Below are positions 17,454-27,097 of a stretch of 64,000 bases of DNA, piece by piece (within the stretch, counting starts at the first letter, position 1; each line of letters starts with the position of its first letter). The notes beneath the pieces were generated by a model, which did not search any database, was not told the DNA's origin, and worked only from the letters and a program-made list of their open reading frames with translations. A program made the position numbers and the translations under genes. This DNA is from Paraburkholderia sp. BCC1886 (GTDB taxonomy: Bacteria; Pseudomonadota; Gammaproteobacteria; Burkholderiales; Burkholderiaceae): assembly GCF_900996245.1 (NCBI RefSeq), contig NZ_CAAJGK010000047.1:49913-113912 (forward strand), given 5' to 3'.

Positions 17454-17474
17454 TAAATCACTCGCGTTGATTTA
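17454..17474. promoter_or_regulatory. Candidate ROK-repressor operator
   Basis: A perfect inverted repeat TAAATCA-7nt-TGATTTA stands 33 bp upstream of the frcB start codon, in the promoter region of the sugar ABC operon. ROK repressors bind AT-rich dyads of about this length. The assignment to the ROK protein is inference. Confidence 0.6.
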
Positions 17475-17678
17475 GTACAGCAGGCGTGCCGAGACCCGTC
17501 AAGCAGACGAGCCGAACGGAGGATGACGAAATAATCCGCGCGAAAACACGCCTCGCCCTACCCGACAAGGCAGGCATGACGTGGTGCGCTGCAAGGTGAG
17601 CGAAGCGGGCTTCGGGAAAGTCCCGACGTGCAGGAGGCCGCGCGAACGGCGGCCTCCGTGGAGAAAATTACTGGATGC

Positions 17679-18476
17679 TTACCGGCGCGTCGACAGCGTC
17701 CGCTTCGTTTCGAGTTGTGTGACGACGCGTTGCAAAGTGCGTTCCGCCGTCCCGGGCGTTTCGACGAACCGGCAGCCGAGCACGAAGCGCTGGTCGCCTT
17801 TTTGCGTCGTGAGTTGACGCGGCGCGACGACTTCCAGATCGAGTTGCAGGGTGCCGAAGCTGCCGAGTTGCAGCGACACGTCGCGCAGAATCGTGCCGAT
17901 GGCCACCGAGCCCAGGCGCGTTTCGCCGGTCTTCAACGCAACGCCGCCCAGCGAAATGTCCTGCAGTTCGGCCCGGAACGGACTGCCGTCGACGAACGGG
18001 CCGCTCGCGACATACGGATCGAGCACGGGCGTCTGCACGCGGAAGAACTCGCGGCGTTGCACGTAGTAAAGCAGGGCGGGGAACGGCGCTTCGAAAGCAG
18101 GCAGTCCTTCGAACATGACCGGCGTGGCAGCGCTCGTGCTGAACTCGGTGCGAATGCCGCCCGGCAGACTGCGGAAAGTCAGTTGCGGCGCGTCGGGCAG
18201 CGCGTCGTTGTCGTCGGCGACGCTGCCTGCGTCGAACACGAAGCGCGCATTGCGCGAGTCCACGTCGAGTATTTGCGTGACGATCTGGCGGCCATCGAAC
18301 TCCACGGTCACGAAGTCCTGACCGGCGACCAGATGGCGCAGACACACCGCGATCTGCAGCGGATGATGCTGGGCGTAGTCGGCGTCGGCGTCGGCGTCGC
18401 GGCTCGATTCGGCGTAGTGGGCCTGATCGGCGACTGCGGTTTCCAGAAGGAGGTCTGCGCTCATTGTCTTGTCCAT
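17679..18476 (-). CDS. PilZ-domain c-di-GMP receptor, YcgR-like
   Basis: A 265-aa cytoplasmic protein. The N-terminal half (about 1-125) is a YcgR-type domain ('FDGRQIVTQILDVD'), and the C-terminal half (about 130-255) is a PilZ domain. The c-di-GMP-binding motifs are intact: the arginine pair in 'QRREFFRV' and the 'DISLGGV' (D-x-S-x-x-G) motif. YcgR proteins slow flagellar motors when c-di-GMP is high. The ATG at 18476 has GAAGG about 9 nt upstream; another in-frame ATG follows four codons later. No flagellar genes are nearby. A run of Asp-Ala repeats near residue 28 comes from a GTC-rich tandem stretch. Confidence 0.88.
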   Translation of the reverse strand: MDKTMSADLLLETAVADQAHYAESSRDADADADYAQHHPLQIAVCLRHLVAGQDFVTVEFDGRQIVTQILDVDSRNARFVFDAGSVADDNDALPDAPQLTFRSLPGGIRTEFSTSAATPVMFEGLPAFEAPFPALLYYVQRREFFRVQTPVLDPYVASGPFVDGSPFRAELQDISLGGVALKTGETRLGSVAIGTILRDVSLQLGSFGTLQLDLEVVAPRQLTTQKGDQRFVLGCRFVETPGTAERTLQRVVTQLETKRTLSTRR

Positions 18477-18729
18477 GCGTGACGGCCTTCGCCGGGTTGG
18501 CGGGAGCGCGCGGACGGTGGGTAAGTCGGCTCGGCGCTCGGCCTTTAACCGGGTCATTGCAGAGTCCGTGCCAACTGTGAGCAGGGCAAGCCGGGATTGG
18601 CCGGGAAGTGGCGCAGGGCGGGGTGTGCAGACCGAAGTGGTCGAGCTTCCGAGCGGGCACGAAGGCGCCGCATGGAGCGTTCGCTACGTAACGTCGCCGG
18701 GGGTGTTACGGACACACCTCAGCGCACTT

Positions 18730-19761
18730 TCACCGCGCTCGCGGCGCGCCGGTGGACGCGCGCAGCACCAGTTGCGGCGCGGAAGAAATCCGCATCGGCA
18801 CGGTCGCCGGGTCGTGGCCCGCCTGCCCATACGACGACTCAATCAGTTCACGCAGCAAGCTCACCGCGAGGTCGGCGACTTCGACGGTCGGTACGGCGAC
18901 CGTGGTCAGCGCCGGACGCGATTCGCGCGCCAGTTGAATGTCGGTGATGCCGATCACGGAGAGATCCGCCGGCACGTTCAGGCCGAGATCGGCGGCGGCG
19001 TGCATGGCGCCCAGCGCGGGCAGGTCGTTGGTCGCGAAAATGGCGGTGAGTTGCGGATCGGCCTCGAGCAGTTCGCGCGCCGCGTCGTAGCCGCCCTGTA
19101 TCGTGTCGGGCTCGTAACGGACGCGGCTTCTGGGCACGCCCGCCTCGCGCAGCGCATCGACGAAGCCTGCGTAACGCGCCGCGTGGATGCCCGCAGCCTT
19201 GCTGCCGACGATCGCGCCGATCCGCCGGTGCCCCAGTTCGATCAGATGCTCGCCGGCCAGTTGTCCGGCGAGCCGGAAATCGACCGCCACGCAAGGCAGA
19301 CCCGGCGGCTCGTTGGGCCGCTCCCACATGCACAGCACGACTGGCGTGCCACGCGTTTGCGTCGCGTGAAGATCGGCGAAATCGAGGTTGGCATTGGTGA
19401 CCAGCACGCCCTCCGAGAGCGTGCCGGCAATCTGGTCCAGGTACGCGCGTCCGGTCAGCGGCTCCTCGTTCGTATTGCAGATGATCACGAAATGCCCGCT
19501 CGTGCGCGCGGCCCGTTCGACGGCGAGTGCGAACTCCGGATAGAACGGGTTGGCGATGCTCGAGACCATCAACGCGAGCGTCGGCGCGCGGCCTTCGGCC
19601 AGCGCGCGAGCCGCGAGGTGTGGACGATAGCCGAGCGCTTCGACTGCTTCGAGCACGCGTTGTCGAGTCGTCTCACCGACCCGGCCGCGATTGCGCAGCA
19701 CGTTGGAGACGGTCGCCGGCGTGACACCGGCATGTTGCGCGACTTCACTGAGGGTGGGCAT
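18730..19761 (-). CDS. LacI-family repressor of the galactoside cluster
   Basis: A 343-aa regulator with a LacI helix-turn-helix at residues 1-50 ('TLSEVAQHAGVTPATVSNVL', then the hinge helix ending 'RPHLAARALAEG'). A periplasmic-binding-protein-like sugar-sensing domain follows (about 60-330), including 'IANPFYPEFALAVE' and 'AIFATNDLPALGAM'. The ATG at 19761 has GGAGA about 6 nt upstream. It is divergent from the ABC transporter/beta-galactosidase operon across a 192-bp gap that holds two perfect palindromes. It is the likely repressor of that operon and perhaps of itself. The inducer would be a galactoside; this is inference. Confidence 0.9.
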   Translation of the reverse strand: MPTLSEVAQHAGVTPATVSNVLRNRGRVGETTRQRVLEAVEALGYRPHLAARALAEGRAPTLALMVSSIANPFYPEFALAVERAARTSGHFVIICNTNEEPLTGRAYLDQIAGTLSEGVLVTNANLDFADLHATQTRGTPVVLCMWERPNEPPGLPCVAVDFRLAGQLAGEHLIELGHRRIGAIVGSKAAGIHAARYAGFVDALREAGVPRSRVRYEPDTIQGGYDAARELLEADPQLTAIFATNDLPALGAMHAAADLGLNVPADLSVIGITDIQLARESRPALTTVAVPTVEVADLAVSLLRELIESSYGQAGHDPATVPMRISSAPQLVLRASTGAPRAR

Positions 19762-19867
19762 GGTGTCTCCATTATTTGGGATGGGTGTCCGGCATTTGCG
19801 TCGCTGTCGAAGGCACGGCACCATCTCTCGCATTAACAAAACGATATCGGAGACAGGCAAGGGCTGA

Positions 19868-19883
19868 CGATCGCATGCGATCG
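19868..19883. promoter_or_regulatory. Perfect 16-bp palindrome, candidate second operator
   Basis: CGATCGCATGCGATCG is a perfect palindrome in the LacI/ABC divergent gap. Its centre is 33 bp from the centre of the next palindrome (19901-19916), close to three helical turns, so proteins bound at both would face the same side of the DNA. Confidence 0.5.
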
Positions 19884-19900
19884 ATTTTTTAGGCCCTGCT

Positions 19901-19916
19901 GATTAAGCGCTTAATC
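19901..19916. promoter_or_regulatory. LacI-type operator
   Basis: GATTAAGCGCTTAATC is a perfect 16-bp palindrome with a central CG, the form typical of LacI-family operators. It lies 38 bp before the ABC transporter ATPase start and is the best candidate site for the divergently encoded LacI protein. Confidence 0.72.
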
Positions 19917-19953
19917 TCCGACTTCGGGCCGATTTAATCACGGAGTCGATGCA

Positions 19954-21105
<1,152 letters not shown>

Positions 21106-21116
21106 AGGACCAACGG

Positions 21117-23117
21117 ATGCGCCTTGGAGTCTGTTATTACCCGGAACACTGGCCGGAGTCGATGTGGGAAGACGACGCGCGCCGCATGAAGGCGCTCGGC
21201 ATCGAGCAGGTGCGGATTGCTGAATTCGCGTGGAGCCGCATCGAGCCGACGCCCGGCGAATACGATTGGGCCTGGCTCGATCGCGCGGTCGACGTGCTCG
21301 GCGCGGCCGGTCTGCAGGTGGTCATGTGTACGCCCACCGCGACGCCGCCGAAATGGCTGATCGACCGTCACCCGGACATTCTGCCGATCGGCGCCGATGG
21401 CCGGCCGCGTGCGTTCGGCTCGCGCCGTCATTACGATTTTTCGTCGCCGTCGTACTTCGCCGCTTCGCAAAAAATCTGCACCGCGATTGCCGCGCGATAC
21501 GGTCAGCACCCTGCGGTGGCTTACTGGCAGACCGATAACGAGTTCGGTTGCCATCATACGGTGGTCAGTTATTCGCCGGCAGCGGTCGGGCGTTTTCGCG
21601 AGTGGCTCAAAGCGCGCTATCAAACCGTCGACGCATTGAACGAGGCGTGGGGCACCGTGTTCTGGAGCATGGAGTACCGCAGTTTCGACGAGATCGACGC
21701 GCCGGTGGCGACCGTCACCGAAGCGCATCCGTCGCATCGGCTCGACTATCGCCGCTTTGCTTCCGACGAAGTGGCGCGCTACAACCGCATGCAGGTCGAG
21801 ATCATCCGCGCGCATTCGCCCGGGCGGCCGGTCGCGCACAACTTCATGCAACTCTTCACCGAGTTCGATCACTACAAGGTCGCAGCCGACCTCGATGTCG
21901 CCGCGTGGGACAGCTATCCGCTCGGCGCGCTCGAAGAGCAATGGTTCGCGCCGGAAATCAAGGCGCGCTGGTTGCGCACCGGTCATCCCGATTTCGCGTC
22001 GTTCAATCACGATGTGTACCGCGGCATGTCGAAGCTGCCGTTCTGGGTGATGGAGCAGCAACCCGGACCGGTGAACTGGGCACTGTGGAATCCGGCGCCG
22101 CTGCCGGGCATGGTGCGTTTGTGGAGCTGGGAAGCGTTCGCGCACGGCGCCGGTTGCGTGTCGTATTTCCGCTGGCGCCAGGCGCCTTTCGCGCAGGAGC
22201 AGATGCATGCGGGGCTCAACACGCCGGACAATCGTCTCGACGCGGGCGGTCGCGAGGCCTCGCAAGTCGCCGACGATATTCGCGCGGTGCTCGCCGCCAA
22301 TGCCGACGCCGATGCGTCGATCCGCTCGAAGGTCGCGCTGGTCTACGACTACGAGGCAAAGTGGCTGTTCGAGATTCATCCGCAGGGCGCCGACTTCCAT
22401 TACCCGCGCTTTGCGTTCGAGTATTACTCGGCGTTGCGTACGTTGGGTCTCGACGTGGATGTCGTGCCGGTGGATGCGCCACTCGACGGTTATCGTCTGA
22501 TCGTGGTGCCGCCGCTCCCCGTGGTGCCGGCCGATTTTGCCGCGCGGCTCGCTGCGTCGGGCGCGCAGGTCGTGCTCGGTCCGCGTACCGGTTCGAAGAC
22601 CGCGGACGTGCAGATTCCGGCGAATCTGCCGCCTGGTGCGCTGGCGTCGGTGTTGCCGCTGCGCGTGTGGCGGGTGGAATCGATGCGGCCCAATGTGACT
22701 GAAGCGGTATGGCTCGCGGACGGTTCGAGTGCGGGTGAAGCTACGGCTAGCGCCGCGGGCGTGGCGCGTCATTGGCGCGATTTCATCGAAAGCGGGACGG
22801 ACGTCGTGCTCGACGTGCAGGCGCATTTCGCCGACGGCCACCCGGCGTATGTACGGAGCGGCGCGTTCCACTATTTCGCGAGCCTGTTCGACGATGCGTT
22901 CACGGTTCAACTCTTCGAGCGGATTGCGGCGCAAACAGGTCTCGACACGATGCCGGCCAGCGAAACCGTGCGAGTCAGCCGGCGCGGTGCGCTGACCTAC
23001 ACGTTCAACTACGGCGACACACCACACACGTTGGCCGGAGTCGCCGACGATGCGTTCGTGATCGGTTCGCGCAGCATCGCCCCGCAGGGCGTCGCGGTGT
23101 ATCGGTCGAAGGTTTGA
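21117..23117 (+). CDS. Beta-galactosidase, glycoside hydrolase family 42
   Basis: A 666-aa intracellular retaining beta-galactosidase. The TIM-barrel catalytic domain (about 1-385) begins 'GVCYYPEHWP'. The acid/base is E142 in 'TDNEFGCH' and the nucleophile is E313 in 'VMEQQPGPVNW'. A trimerisation (Rossmann-like) domain follows at about 395-610 and a small beta domain closes the protein. The typical cysteine cluster for zinc seen in some GH42 enzymes is not evident. No signal peptide is present, so hydrolysis occurs after import by the co-encoded ABC system. The start lies 11 bp after the ATPase stop, with GAGGAC before it. Likely substrates are plant-derived galactosides or galactan fragments; lactose is also possible. 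Confidence 0.93.
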   Translation: MRLGVCYYPEHWPESMWEDDARRMKALGIEQVRIAEFAWSRIEPTPGEYDWAWLDRAVDVLGAAGLQVVMCTPTATPPKWLIDRHPDILPIGADGRPRAFGSRRHYDFSSPSYFAASQKICTAIAARYGQHPAVAYWQTDNEFGCHHTVVSYSPAAVGRFREWLKARYQTVDALNEAWGTVFWSMEYRSFDEIDAPVATVTEAHPSHRLDYRRFASDEVARYNRMQVEIIRAHSPGRPVAHNFMQLFTEFDHYKVAADLDVAAWDSYPLGALEEQWFAPEIKARWLRTGHPDFASFNHDVYRGMSKLPFWVMEQQPGPVNWALWNPAPLPGMVRLWSWEAFAHGAGCVSYFRWRQAPFAQEQMHAGLNTPDNRLDAGGREASQVADDIRAVLAANADADASIRSKVALVYDYEAKWLFEIHPQGADFHYPRFAFEYYSALRTLGLDVDVVPVDAPLDGYRLIVVPPLPVVPADFAARLAASGAQVVLGPRTGSKTADVQIPANLPPGALASVLPLRVWRVESMRPNVTEAVWLADGSSAGEATASAAGVARHWRDFIESGTDVVLDVQAHFADGHPAYVRSGAFHYFASLFDDAFTVQLFERIAAQTGLDTMPASETVRVSRRGALTYTFNYGDTPHTLAGVADDAFVIGSRSIAPQGVAVYRSKV

Positions 23118-23201
23118 AGAGCGGGTTTTTTGAAGCAACATCAACGACGCACCAACGACGCACCAACAACAAACGCACTGATTCGCCAAGGAGACAGCAG
23201 C

Positions 23202-24455
23202 ATGACATTCAAACCACGCAAGATTCTGTTGGCACTCGCGCTCGCCGCGGCGGCGGCCGGCTCGTCGGTCGCGAGCACGGCGCAAGCCGGCACGCTGACG
23301 GTCAACATCGCGTTCAAGGGCGCGAGCCAGCGCGCGGTCTGGCAGACGGTGATCGACGAGTTCAAGAAAGCGCATCCCGGCACCGACGTGAAGGTCTCGT
23401 TCATCGACGAAGAAGCCTACAAGGTGCAATTGCCCGGCTGGCTCTCGACCGTGGCGCCCGACATCGTGAACTGGCATGACGGCGAGCGCATGGCCTATTA
23501 CGCGCAGCGCAATCTGTTCGACGACCTGAGCGGCGACTGGGCGAAGAACGGCTGGAACGACATGTATGCGTCCACCAAGGAAGCGTCGTCGTACAAGGGC
23601 AAACAGTACGCGGCGCCGACCGTGTACTACTCGTGGGGCATGTTCTATCGTAAGGACCTGTTCCAGAAAGTCGGCATTAGCGGCGAACCGAAAACGTGGG
23701 ACCAGTTTCTCGACGACTGCAAGAAGCTGAAAGCCGCGGGCATTACGCCGATTGCCGTGGCGGGCCGCGATGCATGGACGCTCGCAGGCTGGTTCGATTA
23801 TCTCGACCTGCGCCTGAACGGCAACGCATTCCACCAGAAGCTGATGGCCGGTGAGATTGCGTATACCGACCCGCGCGTAAAGAAGGTCTACACGACGTGG
23901 AAGCAGTTGATCGACGCGGGCTATTTCATCGACAACTCGCTGTCCTACGATCTCGATGCGGTGCAGCCGTTCCTGTTCCAGGGCAAGGCCGCGATGATGC
24001 TGATGGGTACCTTCATCACCGGTGGCTTCCCGCCGAACGTGAAGCAGGAAATGGGCTACTTCCAGTTCCCGATCATCGACGCGAAGGTGCCGACGGCGGA
24101 AGACGGTCCGGTCGAATCGCTGCATATTCCGACGAAGGCGAAGAATAAGGCCGACGCGCATGCGTTCCTCGCGTTCGTCGAAACGCCGGACATCGGCGCA
24201 AAGCTTGCCGTGGGTCTGGGCTCGCTGTCGGCGAACAGCAAGTCGCCGGAGCCGGACGATCCGATTTCCAAAATCGGCTTTCAGATTCTCGCGAATACGA
24301 AGGGCGGCATTGCGCAGTTCTACGACCGCGACATGACCAAGGAAATGGCCGACGAAGGGATGAAGGGCATGCAGCAGTTCGTCTCCGATCCTTCGAAGCT
24401 GGACGATGTGCTCGCGCAACTCGAACAGACGCGCAAGCGTATCTATAAGAAGTAA
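23202..24455 (+). CDS. Periplasmic oligosaccharide-binding protein (CUT1)
   Basis: A 417-aa extracellular solute-binding protein, family 1. The signal peptide covers about residues 1-29 ('LLALALAAAAAGSSVASTAQAG'-like hydrophobic core ending in AQA). The mature part includes 'FKKAHPGTDVKVSFID', 'APTVYYSWGMFYRKDLF' and 'LFQGKAAMMLMGTFI', typical of MalE/UgpB-like proteins. The start at 23202 has AAGGAGA about 10 nt upstream. It is third in the galactoside operon, after an 84-bp gap in which no terminator is seen. Confidence 0.92.
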   Translation: MTFKPRKILLALALAAAAAGSSVASTAQAGTLTVNIAFKGASQRAVWQTVIDEFKKAHPGTDVKVSFIDEEAYKVQLPGWLSTVAPDIVNWHDGERMAYYAQRNLFDDLSGDWAKNGWNDMYASTKEASSYKGKQYAAPTVYYSWGMFYRKDLFQKVGISGEPKTWDQFLDDCKKLKAAGITPIAVAGRDAWTLAGWFDYLDLRLNGNAFHQKLMAGEIAYTDPRVKKVYTTWKQLIDAGYFIDNSLSYDLDAVQPFLFQGKAAMMLMGTFITGGFPPNVKQEMGYFQFPIIDAKVPTAEDGPVESLHIPTKAKNKADAHAFLAFVETPDIGAKLAVGLGSLSANSKSPEPDDPISKIGFQILANTKGGIAQFYDRDMTKEMADEGMKGMQQFVSDPSKLDDVLAQLEQTRKRIYKK

Positions 24456-24553
24456 GTCGTGAGCGGCGGTCTTCGCGCTTTACGTTGTTCGCAGGCCGCC
24501 GCGGTTTTACCGCATTTTTCTTGCCGCAACTCGTCTCTGAAGAGACCGGGAGA

Positions 24554-25537
24554 ATGATCGTGTCGCAATCCGTCACTCGTCACACCGTGGGCGGTTCCGC
24601 CGAACCGGGCGGTTCCGGCCTGCCCGCCAGCGGCGGCGCGTTGCGCGGCCCGGCGCGTGCCGTGCCGCGTCGGCGCGGACCGTCGCCCACCGCGCGCCGG
24701 CAACGTCGCGCGGCCTTGCTGTTTCTCGCGCCCGCCTGCGTGATGGTGGCGATCTACGTGGTGTGGCCGATCCTGTCGACCATCCGCCTGAGTTTTTTCA
24801 ACTGGGACGGCATGACCGACCCGTCGTTCGTCGGGCTCGCGAACTACGTGGAACTGTTCCATACGGCGACCTTTTACACGGCGCTAAAGAACAATCTCAT
24901 CTGGCTGTTGATGTTCCTGCTCGCCCCGCCCGCCGGTCTCGCGGTCGCGTTGTATCTGAACCAGGCGGTGGCCGGTATCCGCCTCGTCAAGTCGCTGTTC
25001 TTCGCGCCATTCGTGTTGTCGGGCGTGGTGGTGGGGCTCATCTTCTCGTGGTTCTACGACCCGACCTTCGGGTTGCTCGCGCTGATTCTCGGGCACGGCG
25101 TGCCGGTGCTCGGCGACCCGCGCTACGCGACGCTCGGCATCGTGTTCGCGGCGCTGTGGCCGCAAACCGCGTATTGCATGATTCTTTATCTCACCGGGCT
25201 CACGTCGCTCAATGCCGAGCAGATCGAGGCCGCCCGAATGGAAGGCGCGCGCGGCTGGTCGATGCTGTGGCATGTGATCCTGCCGCAACTGCGGCCGACG
25301 ACGTTCATGGCGATCGTCGTCACCGTGATCGGCGCGTTGCGCAGTTTCGATCTGATCTCCGTGATGAGCGGCGGCGGTCCTTTCGAGAGTTCGACCGTGC
25401 TCGCCTATTACATGTACGACCAGGCCATCAAGTACTACCGGATCGGTTATTCGGCGGCGGTAGCGGTCGTGCTGTTCGCGATCATGCTGGTGTACATCGT
25501 TTATCACCTGCGCCGCATGCTGCGCACCGAGCAATAG
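24554..25537 (+). CDS. CUT1 sugar ABC transporter permease (MalF/UgpA-like)
   Basis: A 327-aa inner-membrane permease with six predicted helices after an unusually long basic, proline-rich cytoplasmic N-terminus (about residues 1-55). The coupling motif EAA is visible as 'EQIEAARMEGARGWSMLWHVILP' near residue 233. 'FNWDGMTDPSFVGLANYVELF' marks the first periplasmic loop. It would pair with the next gene product. The start at 24554 is 98 bp after the binding-protein stop. Confidence 0.9.
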   Translation: MIVSQSVTRHTVGGSAEPGGSGLPASGGALRGPARAVPRRRGPSPTARRQRRAALLFLAPACVMVAIYVVWPILSTIRLSFFNWDGMTDPSFVGLANYVELFHTATFYTALKNNLIWLLMFLLAPPAGLAVALYLNQAVAGIRLVKSLFFAPFVLSGVVVGLIFSWFYDPTFGLLALILGHGVPVLGDPRYATLGIVFAALWPQTAYCMILYLTGLTSLNAEQIEAARMEGARGWSMLWHVILPQLRPTTFMAIVVTVIGALRSFDLISVMSGGGPFESSTVLAYYMYDQAIKYYRIGYSAAVAVVLFAIMLVYIVYHLRRMLRTEQ

Positions 25538-25546
25538 GAGCCATGC

Positions 25547-26398
25547 ATGTTTCCGATTTCAATCGATAAATGGAAGCCGGTCTCGCGCCGCATGTACAAG
25601 CTGAGCTTGCCGGTCGCGTTGCTCATCTGGCTGTTGCCGATGATCGCCGTGCTGGTCACGTCGGTGCGATCCACCGAGGAGTTGAGCGAGGGCAATTATT
25701 GGGGCTGGCCGAAGCACTTCGCGATGATCGACAACTATCGCGAAGCATTGACGACGTCGCCGATGCTGCATTACTTCTGGAACAGCGTGTTGATTACGGT
25801 GCCGGCGGTGGTGGGCTCGATCGCACTGGCTGCGATGGCGGGTTTTGCGTTGGCCATTTACCGGTTTCGCGGCAACTCGACCTTGTTCGCGACGTTCGTG
25901 GCGGGCAATTTCGTGCCGGTGCAGGTCTTGATGATTCCCGTGAGAGACCTGTCGCTGCAGTTGGGTATCTTCAACACGGTCGGCGCGCTGATTCTGTTTC
26001 ACGTGTCGTTTCAGACCGGTTTTTGCGCGCTGTTTCTGCGTAACTTCATCAAGCAGTTGCCGTTCGAACTGGTCGAGGCGGCGCGCATCGAAGGCGCGAA
26101 CGAGTGGACCGTGTTCTTCAGGATCGTGCTGCCGCTGATCCGTCCGGCTCTGGCTGCGCTGGCGATTCTCGTGTTCACGTTCGTGTGGAACGATTACTTC
26201 TGGGCGCTGTGTCTCACGACCGGCGACGACGCCGCGCCGATTACGGTCGGCGTGGCCGCGTTGAAGGGGCAATGGACGACGGCGTGGAACCTGGTGTCGG
26301 CTGGGTCGATACTGGCCGCGTTGCCTTCGGTCGCGATGTTCTTCGCGATGCAGAAGCATTTCGTGGCCGGCCTGACTTTCGGGGCGACCAAGGGGTAG
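25547..26398 (+). CDS. CUT1 sugar ABC transporter permease (MalG/UgpE-like)
   Basis: A 283-aa permease with six helices and the EAA coupling motif 'ELVEAARIEGANEWTVFFRIVLPLIRP' (residues about 169-195). It is the partner subunit of the preceding permease and the last gene of the operon. The start at 25547 has TAGGAG about 7 nt upstream; an ATG four bases earlier (25543) is out of frame. The gene is convergent with the tetronate-catabolism gene otnC, with 36 bp between stops. Confidence 0.92.
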   Translation: MFPISIDKWKPVSRRMYKLSLPVALLIWLLPMIAVLVTSVRSTEELSEGNYWGWPKHFAMIDNYREALTTSPMLHYFWNSVLITVPAVVGSIALAAMAGFALAIYRFRGNSTLFATFVAGNFVPVQVLMIPVRDLSLQLGIFNTVGALILFHVSFQTGFCALFLRNFIKQLPFELVEAARIEGANEWTVFFRIVLPLIRPALAALAILVFTFVWNDYFWALCLTTGDDAAPITVGVAALKGQWTTAWNLVSAGSILAALPSVAMFFAMQKHFVAGLTFGATKG

Positions 26399-26434
26399 CG
26401 TCGCTACGCTCCCTCTCGATCTCGTCGTGCCTGC

Positions 26435-27097
26435 TTACCAGCGCGCGTTGAACACCGTGCGCAATTCGTCGATGGAAGCGTCGTCCATCGGCTCGGGACG
26501 TGGCGACGACATCAGCCACAGGCGCGCGGTTTCTTCGAGTTCTTCGATCACGTAAGACGCCTGCGAGACCGAACGCTCCCACGCTACCGGACCGAGCCGT
26601 TCCAGCAGAACCGCGCGTACCTGCGACGCCAGCGCGGCGATTTCCGCGGCGGCTTGCGGGTCGCCGGGGCGGCGATAGCCGATCAGCGGCACATGTCCGA
26701 CTTTCATCACGTAATAAGGCGTGATGGGCGGCAGCACGTCGGACTCACGCCAGACTCCGGCCAGCGTCAACGCAACCAGATGCGTGGAATGCGTGTGAAC
26801 GATGCCACGCGTGTCCGCATTGTTCGCATAGATATTCCGATGCAGCGCCAGCGTCTTGGAGGCCTTCGCGCCGGACACCGCTTCGCCGTTCAGATTCACC
26901 TTGGCGATCGCCGCCGGATCGAGGCGGCCGAGGCAGGCGTCGGTGGGCGTGATCAGCCAGCCGTCGTCGAGGCGCGCGCTGATGTTGCCGGCGCTGCCGA
27001 CCGTATAGCCGCGCGAGTATAGGCTCGCGCCGACGTCGCAGATTTCTTCGCGTAGGCGCGCTTCCGCCGCGCCGACATTCACCATCGTGCCGGTCAT
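26435..27097 (-). CDS. otnC: 3-oxo-tetronate 4-phosphate decarboxylase
   Basis: A 220-aa class II aldolase/adducin-fold enzyme. Visible features are 'GSAGNISARL' (phosphate site), 'ITPTDACLGRLDP' and the metal-binding histidines in 'IVHTHSTHLVALT'; a third histidine lies in 'MKVGHVPLIGY'. In the established OtnK/OtnC pathway this enzyme converts 3-oxo-tetronate 4-phosphate to dihydroxyacetone phosphate and CO2. Its start overlaps the otnK stop by 4 bp, giving strong operon evidence. The dehydrogenase and any isomerase needed upstream in the pathway are not encoded here. Closely related L-fuculose-phosphate aldolases are an alternative, but the otnK neighbour argues against them. Confidence 0.88.
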   Translation of the reverse strand: MTGTMVNVGAAEARLREEICDVGASLYSRGYTVGSAGNISARLDDGWLITPTDACLGRLDPAAIAKVNLNGEAVSGAKASKTLALHRNIYANNADTRGIVHTHSTHLVALTLAGVWRESDVLPPITPYYVMKVGHVPLIGYRRPGDPQAAAEIAALASQVRAVLLERLGPVAWERSVSQASYVIEELEETARLWLMSSPRPEPMDDASIDELRTVFNARW

